Assembly (NCBI RefSeq): GCF_037992945.1
Contig: NZ_CP150304.1
Span: 2,173,501 to 2,237,500 of the forward strand
Direction: 5' to 3'
DNA from: Peribacillus sp. FSL E2-0218
Lineage (GTDB): Bacteria > Bacillota > Bacilli > Bacillales > DSM-1321
DNA: 64,000 nucleotides
Shown here piece by piece: positions 16,605-26,226 of the stretch; the first letter of the stretch is position 1, and each line of letters starts with the position of its first letter. The translations under genes were made by a program, and so were the position numbers. Below the pieces are notes generated by a model, which saw only the letters and a list, made by a program, of their open reading frames with translations, searched no databases and had not been told where the DNA came from.

Positions 16605-17016
16605 TGCAAAATCCCTCGAGTACTATTTTTTTGGTATAAATTCTATTATTACATAAATTAGGATGTTTTTAAATGAAAAGTTAAGTATTTACTTATTTAA
16701 ATAGTGTTCAATCCTTTGTAATGACAGCAACAGCCTTTTGGGTCCTGCATTTGACCCATTATCCATTTGGTATATGTAATGATTCAATAAATGATTCATG
16801 AAGAAAAATAAGACGAAGGTCTGTCATGATGTGTAAGAGTTCGTAGGTCGATGTCATTAATGGAGTGAACATCAGCGTTACTTTCGTATCGCTGGTACCA
16901 AAAGTCATGAATGTAAATCCCTAAATGAGGCATTCATTGTTTAACACTTCTTCATATATCATTAAAAAAATCCTTCTATACTTGAAGCAGATTCAACTAT
17001 TAGGAGGGAAAGACCC
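16605..17016. other. intergenic region upstream of phoD
   Basis: About 410 bases with no gene that I can support. GTTTAACAC near 16939 resembles one half of a PhoP binding site (TTAACA type), which would fit phosphate control of phoD, but I cannot find the usual run of four repeats. GGAGGG precedes the phoD start. Confidence 0.35.
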
Positions 17017-18759
17017 ATGAATAATGAGAGAGCAATGGAAGATTTAATGAAGAATTGGAGCGAACTAGGCAAGAATATGGACCGCAGGGATTTTATCGAG
17101 GGAGCAAGCAAGCTTGCCGGGCTTTCATTAGGTCTAGCCCTTGCCCAGTCAATGGGCGGGATTGAAGTGAATGCAGCTCCTAAGTTCAGTGATTACCCTT
17201 TTACCCTCGGCGTAGCCTCAGGTGATCCGCTCCCGGATGGTGTGGTCTTATGGACAAGGCTGGCACCGGATCCGTTGAATGGAGGGGGAATGCCCAATGA
17301 ATCCATCGCCGTTAAATGGGAAGTGGCCAAGGATGAGCATTTCAGGAAAATTGTCCAGCATGGTAAGGAAGTAGCCAAACCTGAGCTTGGACATTCGGTG
17401 CATGTGGATGTAAGCGGGCTAAAACCGGATAAGGTCTATTATTACCGGTTTAAAAGCGGCGGGGAAGTAAGTCAGATCGGGAGGACGAAAACACTTCCGT
17501 CAATTAGTTCAACTGTTTCAAGCCTGTCCTTCGCCTTTGTCTCTTGTCAGCAATTCGAGCATGGATATTATACGGCTTACAAGCATTTGGCAAAAGAAGA
17601 TCTGGATCTTGTCTTTCACCTTGGAGATTACATATATGAATACGGGCCAAATGAATATATTGCCACAACAGGTAATGTTCGAGTACATAACAGTCCCGAG
17701 ATCATCACCCTTGAGGATTATCGGAATAGATATGCCCAATACCGCTCCGATACTCATTTAAAAGCGGCACACGCTGCATTTCCATGGGTCGTGACTTGGG
17801 ATGATCATGAAGTTGAAAATAATTATGCAAATGTCATCCCGGAAAAGGGACAATCCGTCGAGGCGTTCATCAAGCGAAGGGCAGCTGCCTATCAAGCTTA
17901 TTATGAGCATATGCCACTTCGTAAATCGTCATTGCCTAAAGGAGCCGATATGCGCTTATACCGGAATTTCTCATATGGTGGCCTTGCTTCATTCTTTGTA
18001 CTTGATTCACGTCAATACAGGGATGATCAGGCAAATGGCGACACGAGCTCACCGCAAACCCCTGAATCTCTTGATCCGAAGCGAACCTTGCTCGGACAAG
18101 AGCAGGAACAGTGGCTGACGGATGGTCTTTCAAATTCAAAAACGAAGTGGAACGTGCTGCCGCAGCAAATTTTCTTTGCCCAGCGGAATTATGGAACGCC
18201 TGCCGCGCCGAAATTCAGCATGGATTCCTGGGATGGATACCCGGCCGCACGTGACCGGTTGATAGATGTCATAAAAAGCAGCAACATCGAAAATCTGGTT
18301 GTATTGACCGGTGATGTACATGCAAGCTGGGCCGCCAATTTGAAACAGGACTTCAACGATCCCAAGTCGCGCATTTTCGGCGTGGAGTTTGTCGGTACAT
18401 CCATCACATCCGGGGGCAATGGGGCAGATATGCGTTCCGATACGGATAAAATACTAAGTCAGAATTCTCATATTAAGTTTTTTAATGATTACCGCGGTTA
18501 TGTCCGTTGTCAAGTAACACCTGAACAATGGAAGGCGGATTATCGCGTAGTCCCATTCGTCACCGAACCAGGAGCCGACATATCGACAAGGGCCTCCTTC
18601 GTTTTTGATAAAGACCAAACGGGCCTACGAAAGGTGGCAGCCGCCCCGGTAACGGATGGTGTCAAAAAAACGAGCGAAGTCGAGGAGGACCGGACGCGCG
18701 CACATGGTCGAGCACATGAAAAGCAAAAAATGAAGCAGCGAGGCAAAGTTACGAATTGA
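17017..18759 (+). CDS. phoD: Tat-exported alkaline phosphatase/phosphodiesterase PhoD
   Basis: A 580-residue secreted metallophosphoesterase of normal length for PhoD. The N-terminus has the twin-arginine motif MDRRDFIEGA followed by a hydrophobic stretch and an AA cleavage region near residue 54. The mature enzyme shows a PhoD N-terminal domain (LGVASGDPLPDGVVLWTRLA) and metal-site motifs SCQQFEHGYY, HLGDYIYEY, WDDHEVENNY and TGDVHASW. It releases phosphate from teichoic acids and phosphodiesters outside the cell under phosphate starvation. tatA and tatC follow directly, matching the PhoD-dedicated TatAdCd translocase of B. subtilis. Confidence 0.96.
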   Translation: MNNERAMEDLMKNWSELGKNMDRRDFIEGASKLAGLSLGLALAQSMGGIEVNAAPKFSDYPFTLGVASGDPLPDGVVLWTRLAPDPLNGGGMPNESIAVKWEVAKDEHFRKIVQHGKEVAKPELGHSVHVDVSGLKPDKVYYYRFKSGGEVSQIGRTKTLPSISSTVSSLSFAFVSCQQFEHGYYTAYKHLAKEDLDLVFHLGDYIYEYGPNEYIATTGNVRVHNSPEIITLEDYRNRYAQYRSDTHLKAAHAAFPWVVTWDDHEVENNYANVIPEKGQSVEAFIKRRAAAYQAYYEHMPLRKSSLPKGADMRLYRNFSYGGLASFFVLDSRQYRDDQANGDTSSPQTPESLDPKRTLLGQEQEQWLTDGLSNSKTKWNVLPQQIFFAQRNYGTPAAPKFSMDSWDGYPAARDRLIDVIKSSNIENLVVLTGDVHASWAANLKQDFNDPKSRIFGVEFVGTSITSGGNGADMRSDTDKILSQNSHIKFFNDYRGYVRCQVTPEQWKADYRVVPFVTEPGADISTRASFVFDKDQTGLRKVAAAPVTDGVKKTSEVEEDRTRAHGRAHEKQKMKQRGKVTN

Positions 18760-18821
18760 TGAAGCGTCAACGGAATAATGTATGCAAAAAATTTATTGAA
18801 AAAGGATTGGAGTGAATTTGG

Positions 18822-19022
18822 ATGCTTTCTAATATTGGGATACCCGGGCTAGTCATCGTTCTCGTGATCGCATTGATCATTTTTGGACCGTCGAAGCTGC
18901 CGGAAATCGGCCGTGCCTTCGGTCGTACTTTAACCGAGTTCAAAAGTGCAACTAAAGGATTGGTGAATGATTCAGATAAAGAGGATGAAAATGAGAAAAA
19001 GGCAGCATTAAAAAAAGGATGA
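18822..19022 (+). CDS. tatA: Tat translocase subunit TatA (TatAd type)
   Basis: A 66-residue single-pass membrane protein. A short N-terminal helix (residues 4-20), the FGPSKLPEIGRAFGR hinge and an amphipathic helix lead into a charged tail. Many TatA subunits assemble around TatC to form the export pore. It lies 62 bases after phoD and ahead of tatC, which matches the phoD-tatAd-tatCd order in B. subtilis and suggests a PhoD-specific translocase. Confidence 0.96.
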   Translation: MLSNIGIPGLVIVLVIALIIFGPSKLPEIGRAFGRTLTEFKSATKGLVNDSDKEDENEKKAALKKG

Positions 19023-19144
19023 GTATGAAGAGATAAAGTGGGTGGAAAGGCTCGCCCGCTTCTTTTTCATATCGCAATCAGGAAATGTAAGCCTTTGATG
19101 AAGCCATCGATCAATAACGGGATTCTTGAAAAGGAGTGGTGAAG

Positions 19145-19879
19145 GTGGGGAGCAAGGAAGTACATGTTATGGAGCATATGGAAGAGCTCCGAAGCAGAAT
19201 CATTAAAACGCTGATAGGATTTGTCGCTGCCTTCATAGTGAGTTTCATTTTCGTACAGGATATTTATGAGGTGCTCATTAAGGATATGGACGGGAAGCTT
19301 GCCGTGCTTGGACCAAGTGATATCCTCTGGGTATATATGATGATCGCTGCGGTTAGCTCAATCGCTGCAACGATCCCGCTGGCAGCTTATCAGTTATGGC
19401 GTTTTGTAGCGCCTGCGTTGAAACCGGAAGAGAGAAAAGTGACATTCCGTTTCATCCCTTGGTTGTTCATTTTATTCATAACCGGCATCTCATTCGGTTA
19501 TTTTGTGTTGTTTCCCATCGTGCTAGGTTTCCTCACCTCCCTATCCGCGGGGCAGTTCGAGATAGTGTTCACTGCGGAAAAATATTTTCGGTTCATGATT
19601 AATTTGATCCTGCCATTTGGCGTTTTATTCGAAATGCCGCTTGTGGTCATGTTTCTGACCAGATTAGGAATCATTAATCCTACCGTGCTGAAAAAGTCAC
19701 GCAAGATTTCTTACTTCGCTCTTGTTATCATCTCTATCGTGATTACGCCGCCTGACATCCTTTCGGATATTTTGGTCATCATCCCTTTGCTTATGCTTTA
19801 TGAAATGAGTGTCCAGCTGTCCAATCTTGTTTATAGAAAAAGGCTTATGAGAGAGGGAGCAGCTCTATCTGTAATATGA
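19145..19879 (+). CDS. tatC: Tat translocase subunit TatC (TatCd type)
   Basis: A 244-residue membrane protein with six transmembrane helices. EHMEELRSRI at the N-terminus is the TatC signature that takes part in twin-arginine recognition, and the FRFIPWLFILFITGISFGYF and LPFGVLFEMPLVV helices are conserved. It binds the signal peptide of PhoD. The GTG at 19145 lies eight bases after AAGGAG; an upstream in-frame GTG at 19136 overlaps that site and is unlikely. Confidence 0.95.
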   Translation: MGSKEVHVMEHMEELRSRIIKTLIGFVAAFIVSFIFVQDIYEVLIKDMDGKLAVLGPSDILWVYMMIAAVSSIAATIPLAAYQLWRFVAPALKPEERKVTFRFIPWLFILFITGISFGYFVLFPIVLGFLTSLSAGQFEIVFTAEKYFRFMINLILPFGVLFEMPLVVMFLTRLGIINPTVLKKSRKISYFALVIISIVITPPDILSDILVIIPLLMLYEMSVQLSNLVYRKRLMREGAALSVI

Positions 19880-19938
19880 AATGTATCTACCAATCTTTTG
19901 AAAAAAAACATTTCTTAGGAAATATTTAAAGGTATACA

Positions 19939-19976
19939 AAAAAGTTGAGGCGGGTATTCTCCTCAACTTTTTTGAG
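19939..19976 (+). terminator. terminator of the phoD-tatAC operon
   Basis: AAAAGTTGAGG pairs with CCTCAACTTTT across a ten-base loop and runs into T residues. Confidence 0.85.
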
Positions 19977-20068
19977 GGCAAAATAATACTTTGAGAAGTG
20001 ATTAGGACAATCAAGCATCAATTCAAGCATCCATAATGGGTTTTCATCCATTGCCGGAAAAGATGCAT

Positions 20069-20110
20069 AAACATGCCAAGCATGACCCAGGGCATGTTTA
20101 TTTATTTTTT
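20069..20110 (+). terminator. second terminator-like hairpin
   Basis: AAACATGCC pairs with GGCATGTTT and is followed by ATTTATTTTTTT. No gene precedes it within 190 bases, so it may be a second safeguard or the end of a short untranslated RNA. The remainder of the 437-base gap holds only a likely promoter for the next gene. Confidence 0.5.
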
Positions 20111-20316
20111 TGAAGGAGAGAGGATTCTTACTAGCGAATAATTGTAATCACCTGAATTTACAACGGCACTCGATCAAAAAACCTGCAATTTTACTCTAGC
20201 AACGTAAAATCCTGAATGATTCGAAATAAGTCGATGGAGTAATGAATGTTGATTTTATCATTACAGTATAAATACATATCGAGGTTCAAAATGTATGAAA
20301 GGAAAGGTGAGTACTC

Positions 20317-20946
20317 ATGAAAGATTTCATGAAAATTATTGCAGGAAACATTTCGATGACTTTTGCTTATGCTTGCTTAATCGTGCCCAATGAAATTATC
20401 AATGGGGGCGTAACTAGCTCTGCGTTGTTATTGAATGCTTTATCGGGCTATGACCTGGCCCTGCTGGCTAATTTCGTTACCGGATTTTTGTTAATCATTT
20501 GTTTAGTTTTTTTAGGTAAAGAGTACTTCGTTAAGTCGATAGTAAGTTCGCTTAGTTATATGTTGTTTTTCAATATTTTTTATTCACTGAATATACGTTT
20601 TGACTTGAATATCGTTTTAGTCGTTCTAATATCGTCGATTTTGATAGCGGTAGGATACTATCTATGTATAACAGCAAATGCCACTACTGTTGGTTTTGAT
20701 GTGATCGCGCTGATTTTACATCATAAAAATGAAAAAATAGATATTGCAGTGACAATAAGAATAATAAATCTAATTGTACTGGTCCTAGGGCTTCTTGTTT
20801 ACGGTTATTCATCGATCATGAAGGGTGTTGCGTTTACCTTGCTCTTTTCATACTTTTTAAAGAAAATGCTGGATAGAAAGCAAAATTCGCTAAAGGCAGA
20901 TAAGGATCATACAAAGGATGAGACTTCCAGAGCGAAAGAAATATGA
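20317..20946 (+). CDS. YitT-family membrane protein without the C-terminal domain
   Basis: A 209-residue protein with five or six transmembrane helices. The segment around PNEIINGGVTSSALLLNALSG and the TANATTVGFDVIALILHH stretch are family features (DUF161/YitT). Full-length members carry a C-terminal DUF2179 ligand-binding domain; here the protein stops after the last helix with a short charged tail, so it is a short-form member. Function is unknown. A good ribosome binding site (AAAGGTGAG) precedes the ATG. It appears monocistronic. Confidence 0.78.
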   Translation: MKDFMKIIAGNISMTFAYACLIVPNEIINGGVTSSALLLNALSGYDLALLANFVTGFLLIICLVFLGKEYFVKSIVSSLSYMLFFNIFYSLNIRFDLNIVLVVLISSILIAVGYYLCITANATTVGFDVIALILHHKNEKIDIAVTIRIINLIVLVLGLLVYGYSSIMKGVAFTLLFSYFLKKMLDRKQNSLKADKDHTKDETSRAKEI

Positions 20947-21030
20947 CACCTTTGCAGGATGTTGTATGTAGGCTCTCCACACATTGCAACTTCGATTTTC
21001 ATTTCATTATCCAAATATTCTGATTTTTGA

Positions 21031-21094
21031 TTGACTTTAAAAAAATCAGAGTGTATTATAACCATAGTAAGTGGTACTAACGTCATGACGTAGT
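21031..21094 (+). promoter_or_regulatory. permease promoter plus palindromic operator (site 1)
   Basis: A near-consensus sigma-A promoter: TTGACT (21031-21036), 17-base spacer, TATTAT (21054-21059). Twelve bases further on is TGGTAC followed by the near-palindrome around ACGTCATGACGT (21072-21094). The same arrangement with identical spacings recurs at 24347-24410 upstream of xsc. An operator just past the start site would act by blocking elongation. Confidence 0.7.
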
Positions 21095-21298
21095 GATGTT
21101 ATTCCCTCTTACAGAATTGGATAATAGGAAGGGGGAATAGTCATAGAGTCATATCCTGAGTTGTTTGAATAGGCCGAGGTTCCAAGCTCCACTTTCCTTG
21201 TGAAAATGTAAGGGACAGAAAGCGAAATCTTTACTTTTACATCGATGTAGTGATTATCTTTAGTTGATTCCCCAAAATATTGAAAGTTGGTGGAGGGT

Positions 21299-22711
21299 AT
21301 GAAACATCAACAAGAAGAACTGAAACCAGGTCTGAAACAAAGACATTTAACGATGATATCATTGAGTGGAGTCATCGGTGCTGGTTTATTCGTTGGAAGC
21401 GGTATCATTATTGGTCAAACGGGCCCCGGAGCGATTTTATCATATGTTTTGGCAGGCTTGATCGTTGTTTTAGTCATGAGAATGCTTGGGGAAATGGCAA
21501 CCGTAAATCCCAATACTGGATCATTTGCGGTTTATGCAAGAGAAGGAATCGGTGAATGGGCCGGTTTCACCACTGGTTGGTTATATTGGTTCTTTTGGGT
21601 TATCGTAATTGCATTGGAAGCGACAGCAGGAGCTGCAATCATACATGGCTGGGTTCCTTCCGTTCCGGTCTGGGTCATAAGTCTCTCGCTGATTATCCTT
21701 TTGAAGCTGACGAATATTTTTTCCGTTAAATCGTTTGGTGAGTTTGAATACTGGTTTTCCATCATTAAAATAATCAGTATCATCCTATTTCTTTGTCTGG
21801 GCGTTGCAGTGATCTTAGGTTTTATCCCATCGATAAAACCACCTGGTACCTCCAACCTTTTGAACTTTGGCGGTTTTATTCCAAATGGGATAAGCTCGGT
21901 ACTTGTCGGGGTCGCCATTGTTTTCCATGCTTTTGTAGGAGTGGAGATTCCTGCAATTGCGGCTGGTGAAACGAGTGATCCAGTTAAATCAGTAAGAAGT
22001 GCATTGAACAGTGTGGTTTGGAGAATCCTGATTTTCTATATCGGATCCATTGCCGTACTAGTGACCCTTTTACCATGGAATTCGGCTTCCTTGCTGAAAA
22101 GTCCGTTTGTTGCCGTACTTGAAATGCTAGGAATTCCTTCTGCTGCCCTGATCATGAATATAGTGATTCTCATTGCATTGCTTTCCTGTTTGAATTCCGG
22201 ATTATATACAAGCTCCCGTATGTTATTCTCCCTTGCACAAAAGGGTGATGCACCAAAGCTATTCTCAAGGGTGAGCAAGAACGGTGTCCCTATTCTTGCT
22301 GTCATCGGTTCTACATTATTTGCCTTCATCAGCACCATTTTCAGTTACGTCTCACCAGATAAAATCTTTTTCTTTTTAGTGAATTCCTCGGGTGGGGTCG
22401 GAATACTTGTCTATTTATCGATTGCGGTATCTCATCTCCGATTAAGGAAGAGGATGGAGAAAGAAAATCCAGGGGTATTCAAGATCAAGATGTGGTTATT
22501 CCCGTATTTAACGTACGCAACCATTCTTTCCATGGTTTCCGTGATCATATTGATGGCATTTATCGATTCCCAGCGTCCTCAGTTTATCTTTACCATGCTA
22601 TTTAGCTTGATCGTAATTTGTTCTTTCTTTTTCATTCGACGAAGAAAAGCGAAATATATGGAGAGTGAATTAAATATGGTTCATGGTGCCCCCAATTCCG
22701 AAAAGTTATAG
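21299..22711 (+). CDS. APC-superfamily amino acid permease, probable taurine/aminophosphonate uptake
   Basis: A ~470-residue transporter with 12 transmembrane helices, of the GABA-permease/AAT type (GVIGAGLFVGSGIII in helix 1, FHAFVGVEIPAIAAGET in helix 6). It imports an amino compound with protons. It stands at the head of a cluster for taurine-like C2 compounds, and its promoter shares an operator with xsc, so taurine or 2-aminoethylphosphonate is a likely substrate; this is inference. The start is uncertain: the ATG at 21299 is very close to GGAGGG, and a TTG at 21287 is the alternative. Confidence 0.85.
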   Translation: MKHQQEELKPGLKQRHLTMISLSGVIGAGLFVGSGIIIGQTGPGAILSYVLAGLIVVLVMRMLGEMATVNPNTGSFAVYAREGIGEWAGFTTGWLYWFFWVIVIALEATAGAAIIHGWVPSVPVWVISLSLIILLKLTNIFSVKSFGEFEYWFSIIKIISIILFLCLGVAVILGFIPSIKPPGTSNLLNFGGFIPNGISSVLVGVAIVFHAFVGVEIPAIAAGETSDPVKSVRSALNSVVWRILIFYIGSIAVLVTLLPWNSASLLKSPFVAVLEMLGIPSAALIMNIVILIALLSCLNSGLYTSSRMLFSLAQKGDAPKLFSRVSKNGVPILAVIGSTLFAFISTIFSYVSPDKIFFFLVNSSGGVGILVYLSIAVSHLRLRKRMEKENPGVFKIKMWLFPYLTYATILSMVSVIILMAFIDSQRPQFIFTMLFSLIVICSFFFIRRRKAKYMESELNMVHGAPNSEKL

Positions 22712-22909
22712 TTTTTAGCAAGGGCACTAAACCAGAATAGACTTAATTGAACTATAGTACAGATTGTTTTGTATACTTCTAAGTTATTCCTCAGATGAAT
22801 TTCTTCAAGCACTTTTCAACTAGAATATGATACCCATAGAAAAAAGAGTGCCATGTACCAACAAGCATGAGGCGGCATTGTCTTTTAGGATCATGATGGA
22901 GGGATTATC

Positions 22910-23368
22910 TTGAATGTTTCCCGTTTATTGACCAATGGGCTCATCTTTGGCACCATGTTGCTGCTGTCAGCCTGTAACAATACGATAAAACCGGACGAAC
23001 ACAACCAAGAAAAAAATCCGGTTACAAATGAGAGGTCCGATAAAAGTGCAGCAGAGACCCAGGATGCAGAAGGTATTGAAACTGGTGTCGCCGAAGTCGT
23101 TCAATCAATAAATGCTTTGGTAACTGAAGGAAGTGCCGAGGCAGATCCAGAGAAAATTCAAGAACTGGGTAAAAAGGTCAGTTCCGATTGGGATTCGATA
23201 GAGAAGCAAGTGGAAGATGATTTTCCCGACTGGTATGAACGAATTGAGAAAAATCTCTACCCATTAATCGGGGAGTCAGGAAATCCTGAAAAAGACACAG
23301 AAAAAATCGAGGAACTCTCTAAAGCGGCGATAGAAGATTTACAGTTATTTTTGAAAGAAGTGAATTGA
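22910..23368 (+). CDS. small lipoprotein, function unknown
   Basis: A 152-residue protein. The signal peptide ends in the lipobox LLSAC (Cys near residue 22), so it should be anchored to the outer face of the membrane. The mature part is acidic and helical with many Glu/Lys pairs; a low-complexity linker precedes a region with EDFPDWYERIEKNLYPLIGE. I do not recognise the family. It begins at TTG after GGAGGG. It lies between the permease and PhnX genes, ending one base before the open frame of the latter, which suggests cotranscription with phnX. Confidence 0.7.
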   Translation: MNVSRLLTNGLIFGTMLLLSACNNTIKPDEHNQEKNPVTNERSDKSAAETQDAEGIETGVAEVVQSINALVTEGSAEADPEKIQELGKKVSSDWDSIEKQVEDDFPDWYERIEKNLYPLIGESGNPEKDTEKIEELSKAAIEDLQLFLKEVN

Positions 23369-23446
23369 ATGTACGGTATATTCGGATCCATCACAAAATG
23401 TTTTTTTTTGACGGGGAAAGAGATGGAGAAGGGAGAGGGGATTGGC

Positions 23447-24277
23447 TTGGGAAATGCAAAAGGACGGAACGAGGTACAGGCAGTAATATTCGATTGGGCA
23501 GGAACGACGGTGGATTATGGTTGTTTGGCGCCGGTTGAAGCATTTGTCGAGATATTCAGGATAAGGGAAATTGAAATTACCATCGAGGAAGCAAGGGAGC
23601 CCATGGGTTTATCGAAAATGGATCATATAAGGGAACTCTTGAACATGACTCGAATCCGGAATTTATGGATTGCTAAATTCGGGAAAGAACCGGACGAAGG
23701 AAATCTTGAATTCTTATATAAGGACTTTGAGGCTTTGCTTTTAAAGGTTCTCAAGGAAAATGCCAAACCTATACCTGGCGTAATTGAATTAGTCAGGCGT
23801 TTAAGGCAGCAAGGAATAAAAATCGGTTCGACAACAGGGTATACTCGTGAAATGATTAATATTGTTAAAGAAGAGGCGAAAATATGGGGTTATCAACCAG
23901 ATTCCATCATTGCGTCCAACGATGTGCCTGCAGGAAGGCCTGCACCTTGGATGTGCTTTAAGACGGCAATGGATCTCCAAGTATATCCACTCAGCAAAAT
24001 CGTTAAAGTCGGCGATACGATCAGTGACATCAAAGAAGGCATTTCTGCGGGAATGTGGACGGTTGCCGTATTGAAAGGCGGCAGTGAAATTGGCCTTTCA
24101 GAAACAGAAATCAACGAAATGGATCCTTATGAGCTGCAATCCCGTATGAAAACTGCTGAAAACCGTTTTCTTAATGCAGGTGCCGATTTCGTGATTGATG
24201 AAATAGGCGATTTATTGGAGATCATTGATAGGATCGACTACAGATTGACCGAAAAAAAGGATACGTTTATTAGTTAA
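23447..24277 (+). CDS. phnX: phosphonoacetaldehyde hydrolase PhnX
   Basis: A ~276-residue HAD-superfamily enzyme that splits phosphonoacetaldehyde into acetaldehyde and phosphate. The nucleophile motif FDWAGTTVDYG, the cap-domain lysine that forms the Schiff base (PMGLSKMDHIR) and the acidic motif VGDTISDIKEG are all present, so it should be active. The TTG at 23447 follows GGGAGAGGGG at six bases; an ATG at 23423 is also possible. Its normal partner, the class V transaminase PhnW, is absent here. The taurine aminotransferase of this cluster may make phosphonoacetaldehyde from 2-aminoethylphosphonate instead, which is inference. Confidence 0.9.
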   Translation: MGNAKGRNEVQAVIFDWAGTTVDYGCLAPVEAFVEIFRIREIEITIEEAREPMGLSKMDHIRELLNMTRIRNLWIAKFGKEPDEGNLEFLYKDFEALLLKVLKENAKPIPGVIELVRRLRQQGIKIGSTTGYTREMINIVKEEAKIWGYQPDSIIASNDVPAGRPAPWMCFKTAMDLQVYPLSKIVKVGDTISDIKEGISAGMWTVAVLKGGSEIGLSETEINEMDPYELQSRMKTAENRFLNAGADFVIDEIGDLLEIIDRIDYRLTEKKDTFIS

Positions 24278-24346
24278 GTAGACGTTTGTTCATGAAGTCC
24301 TGCATGAATGGGGAAACTAAAATATTCAAAAAATTCAATTTATTGA

Positions 24347-24410
24347 TTGACGGTTTGGTCAAATGGGAGTATTATACATCTTATAACTGGTACGGACGTC
24401 GCAACGTCGT
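24347..24410 (+). promoter_or_regulatory. xsc promoter plus palindromic operator (site 2)
   Basis: TTGACG (24347-24352), 17-base spacer, TATTAT (24370-24375), then twelve bases and the operator TGGTAC-GG-ACGTC-GCA-ACGTCGT (24388-24410). It shares 17 of 23 operator bases, both hexamer positions and every spacing with the permease promoter at 21031-21094. The two transcription units are therefore probably controlled by one regulator. Confidence 0.75.
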
Positions 24411-24444
24411 TATCAGAAATAAATATAATTAAGGAGAATGCGCT

Positions 24445-26208
24445 ATGGTCGAAACAAAAACGGTAAGGGGAACGAAAGTTAAAATGACACCAAGTGAAGC
24501 AATCGTTGAGACGTTAGTGGCCGAGGGAGTTAAACATATCTCGGGAATACTGGGATCTGCCTTCATGGATATGCTTGATTTATTGCCAACTGCAGGCATC
24601 CGTTTCATAGGTGTCCGCCATGAACAAAGTGCAGCACATATGGAAGATGCCTATTGTCGTGTCTCAGGTGTTGCCGGAGTCGTCATCGGGCAAAACGGAC
24701 CGGGAATGACCAATATGGTCACCTCCGTTGCAGCGGCCAATCAAGCTCATACTCCAATGGTAGTCATCTCTCCTTCGGCTGGCACACCAACGGTTGGATG
24801 GGATGGTTTTCAGGAATGTGATCAAGTTTCCATCTTCAAGGCCATCACGAAAGAAACGGTGAGAGTGACACATCCAGGCCGGGTCGCTGATTGCCTTAGG
24901 ACAGCATTTCGGATTGCCTATGCCGAGAGGGGACCGGTATTATTCGATATCCCCCGTGATTACTTCTATGGTGAAGTGGAAGATCAAATACTAAAACCAC
25001 ATCAATATCGCGTAGATGAAAGAGGTTGCGGGTCTTCTGCCTCCTTGGATAGAGCAGCGGAAATTTTGGCTGAGGCTGAGTATCCCGTGATTATTTCCGG
25101 CAGGGGAACGGTTGATTCCGATGGCATTGAGGAAATTAAGAATATTGCAGAATATTTAACGGCTCCGGTAGCTGTCTCCTATATGCATAATGACGCTTTT
25201 CCTTCTGAACATCCATTATCAGTCGGCCCGATCGGTTACATGGGTTCAAAGGCGGCCATGAATACACTTAAGAAAGCGGACGTCATATTGGCGGTCGGTA
25301 CAAGATTATCAGTATTTGGTACGTTACCATGCTATGACATTGATTATTTCCCTAAAGATGCCCAAATCATCCAAGTAGATATTAACCCAAGGCAAATTGC
25401 CAGAACACATCCCGTCGAAGTTGGAATCATCGGAGATGCGCGTGAGGCGAGTCGTGAAATCTTGAAGCGTTTGAAGGCAAATAAACCTAACGTAAAACAA
25501 GAAAAAAATCGGATTGTCGAAGTAACGAATGAAAAACAAAAATGGGAAGAAGAATTGGTCAAACTTGCGATGATCGATGGAACACCGATCAATCCGCGTC
25601 GAGCCCTTTTGGAATTGACTAAGGTGTTGCCCGAAAATGCCATCGTCACTACTGATATCGGTAATGTATCGTCAACTGCAAACGCTTACTTGAAATTCAA
25701 CCAGAGCAGAAGACATATCGCTGCGCTAACATTCGGGAATACAGGATTTGCTTACCCATCCGCACTGGGTGCCAAGTTAGCTGAGCCAAATACGCCCGTT
25801 TTAGCCATTGTTGGAGATGGGGCATGGGGGATGAGCTTACATGAAGTGAGTACGGCCGTTGAAGAAAACATCCCAGTCATCGCGTGCGTCTTCAATAATA
25901 ATGCATGGTGCGCAGAGAAAAAGAACCAAGTGGATTTCTATAATAACCGTTTTGTAGGTGCGGATATCCAAAATCCTGATTTTGCAGAAGTTGCACGATC
26001 AATGGGTGCAGTAGGTATTAGAGTGGAAAAACCTGAGGAACTAGGGTCTGCCATAGAAAAAGCAATAAAATCAAACAAACCGACTGTCATTGACATCCAA
26101 GTGGATGGAACACAGTTAGCTCCTCCATTTAGAAAAGATGCATTAAAAATGCCTACTAGATTACTAGAAAAATATTCTCATTTAGATCATAAAAACTGGG
26201 ATAAATGA
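24445..26208 (+). CDS. xsc: sulfoacetaldehyde acetyltransferase Xsc
   Basis: A 587-residue thiamine-diphosphate enzyme that converts sulfoacetaldehyde and phosphate into acetyl phosphate and sulfite. It shows the ThDP family layout: N-terminal PYR domain with the catalytic Glu in GVRHEQSAAHMEDAY, a central domain, and a C-terminal PP domain with VGDGAWGMSLHE ... FNNNAWCAEKKN. The NNNAWCAEK segment and the C-terminal APPFRKDALKMP are distinctive for Xsc as against acetolactate synthase. AAGGAG precedes the ATG. Together with the aminotransferase downstream it forms the core of taurine degradation. Acetyl phosphate would go to a housekeeping Pta; none is encoded here. Confidence 0.93.
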   Translation: MVETKTVRGTKVKMTPSEAIVETLVAEGVKHISGILGSAFMDMLDLLPTAGIRFIGVRHEQSAAHMEDAYCRVSGVAGVVIGQNGPGMTNMVTSVAAANQAHTPMVVISPSAGTPTVGWDGFQECDQVSIFKAITKETVRVTHPGRVADCLRTAFRIAYAERGPVLFDIPRDYFYGEVEDQILKPHQYRVDERGCGSSASLDRAAEILAEAEYPVIISGRGTVDSDGIEEIKNIAEYLTAPVAVSYMHNDAFPSEHPLSVGPIGYMGSKAAMNTLKKADVILAVGTRLSVFGTLPCYDIDYFPKDAQIIQVDINPRQIARTHPVEVGIIGDAREASREILKRLKANKPNVKQEKNRIVEVTNEKQKWEEELVKLAMIDGTPINPRRALLELTKVLPENAIVTTDIGNVSSTANAYLKFNQSRRHIAALTFGNTGFAYPSALGAKLAEPNTPVLAIVGDGAWGMSLHEVSTAVEENIPVIACVFNNNAWCAEKKNQVDFYNNRFVGADIQNPDFAEVARSMGAVGIRVEKPEELGSAIEKAIKSNKPTVIDIQVDGTQLAPPFRKDALKMPTRLLEKYSHLDHKNWDK

Positions 26209-26226
26209 GGGTGTGAAAGAGTGTAA

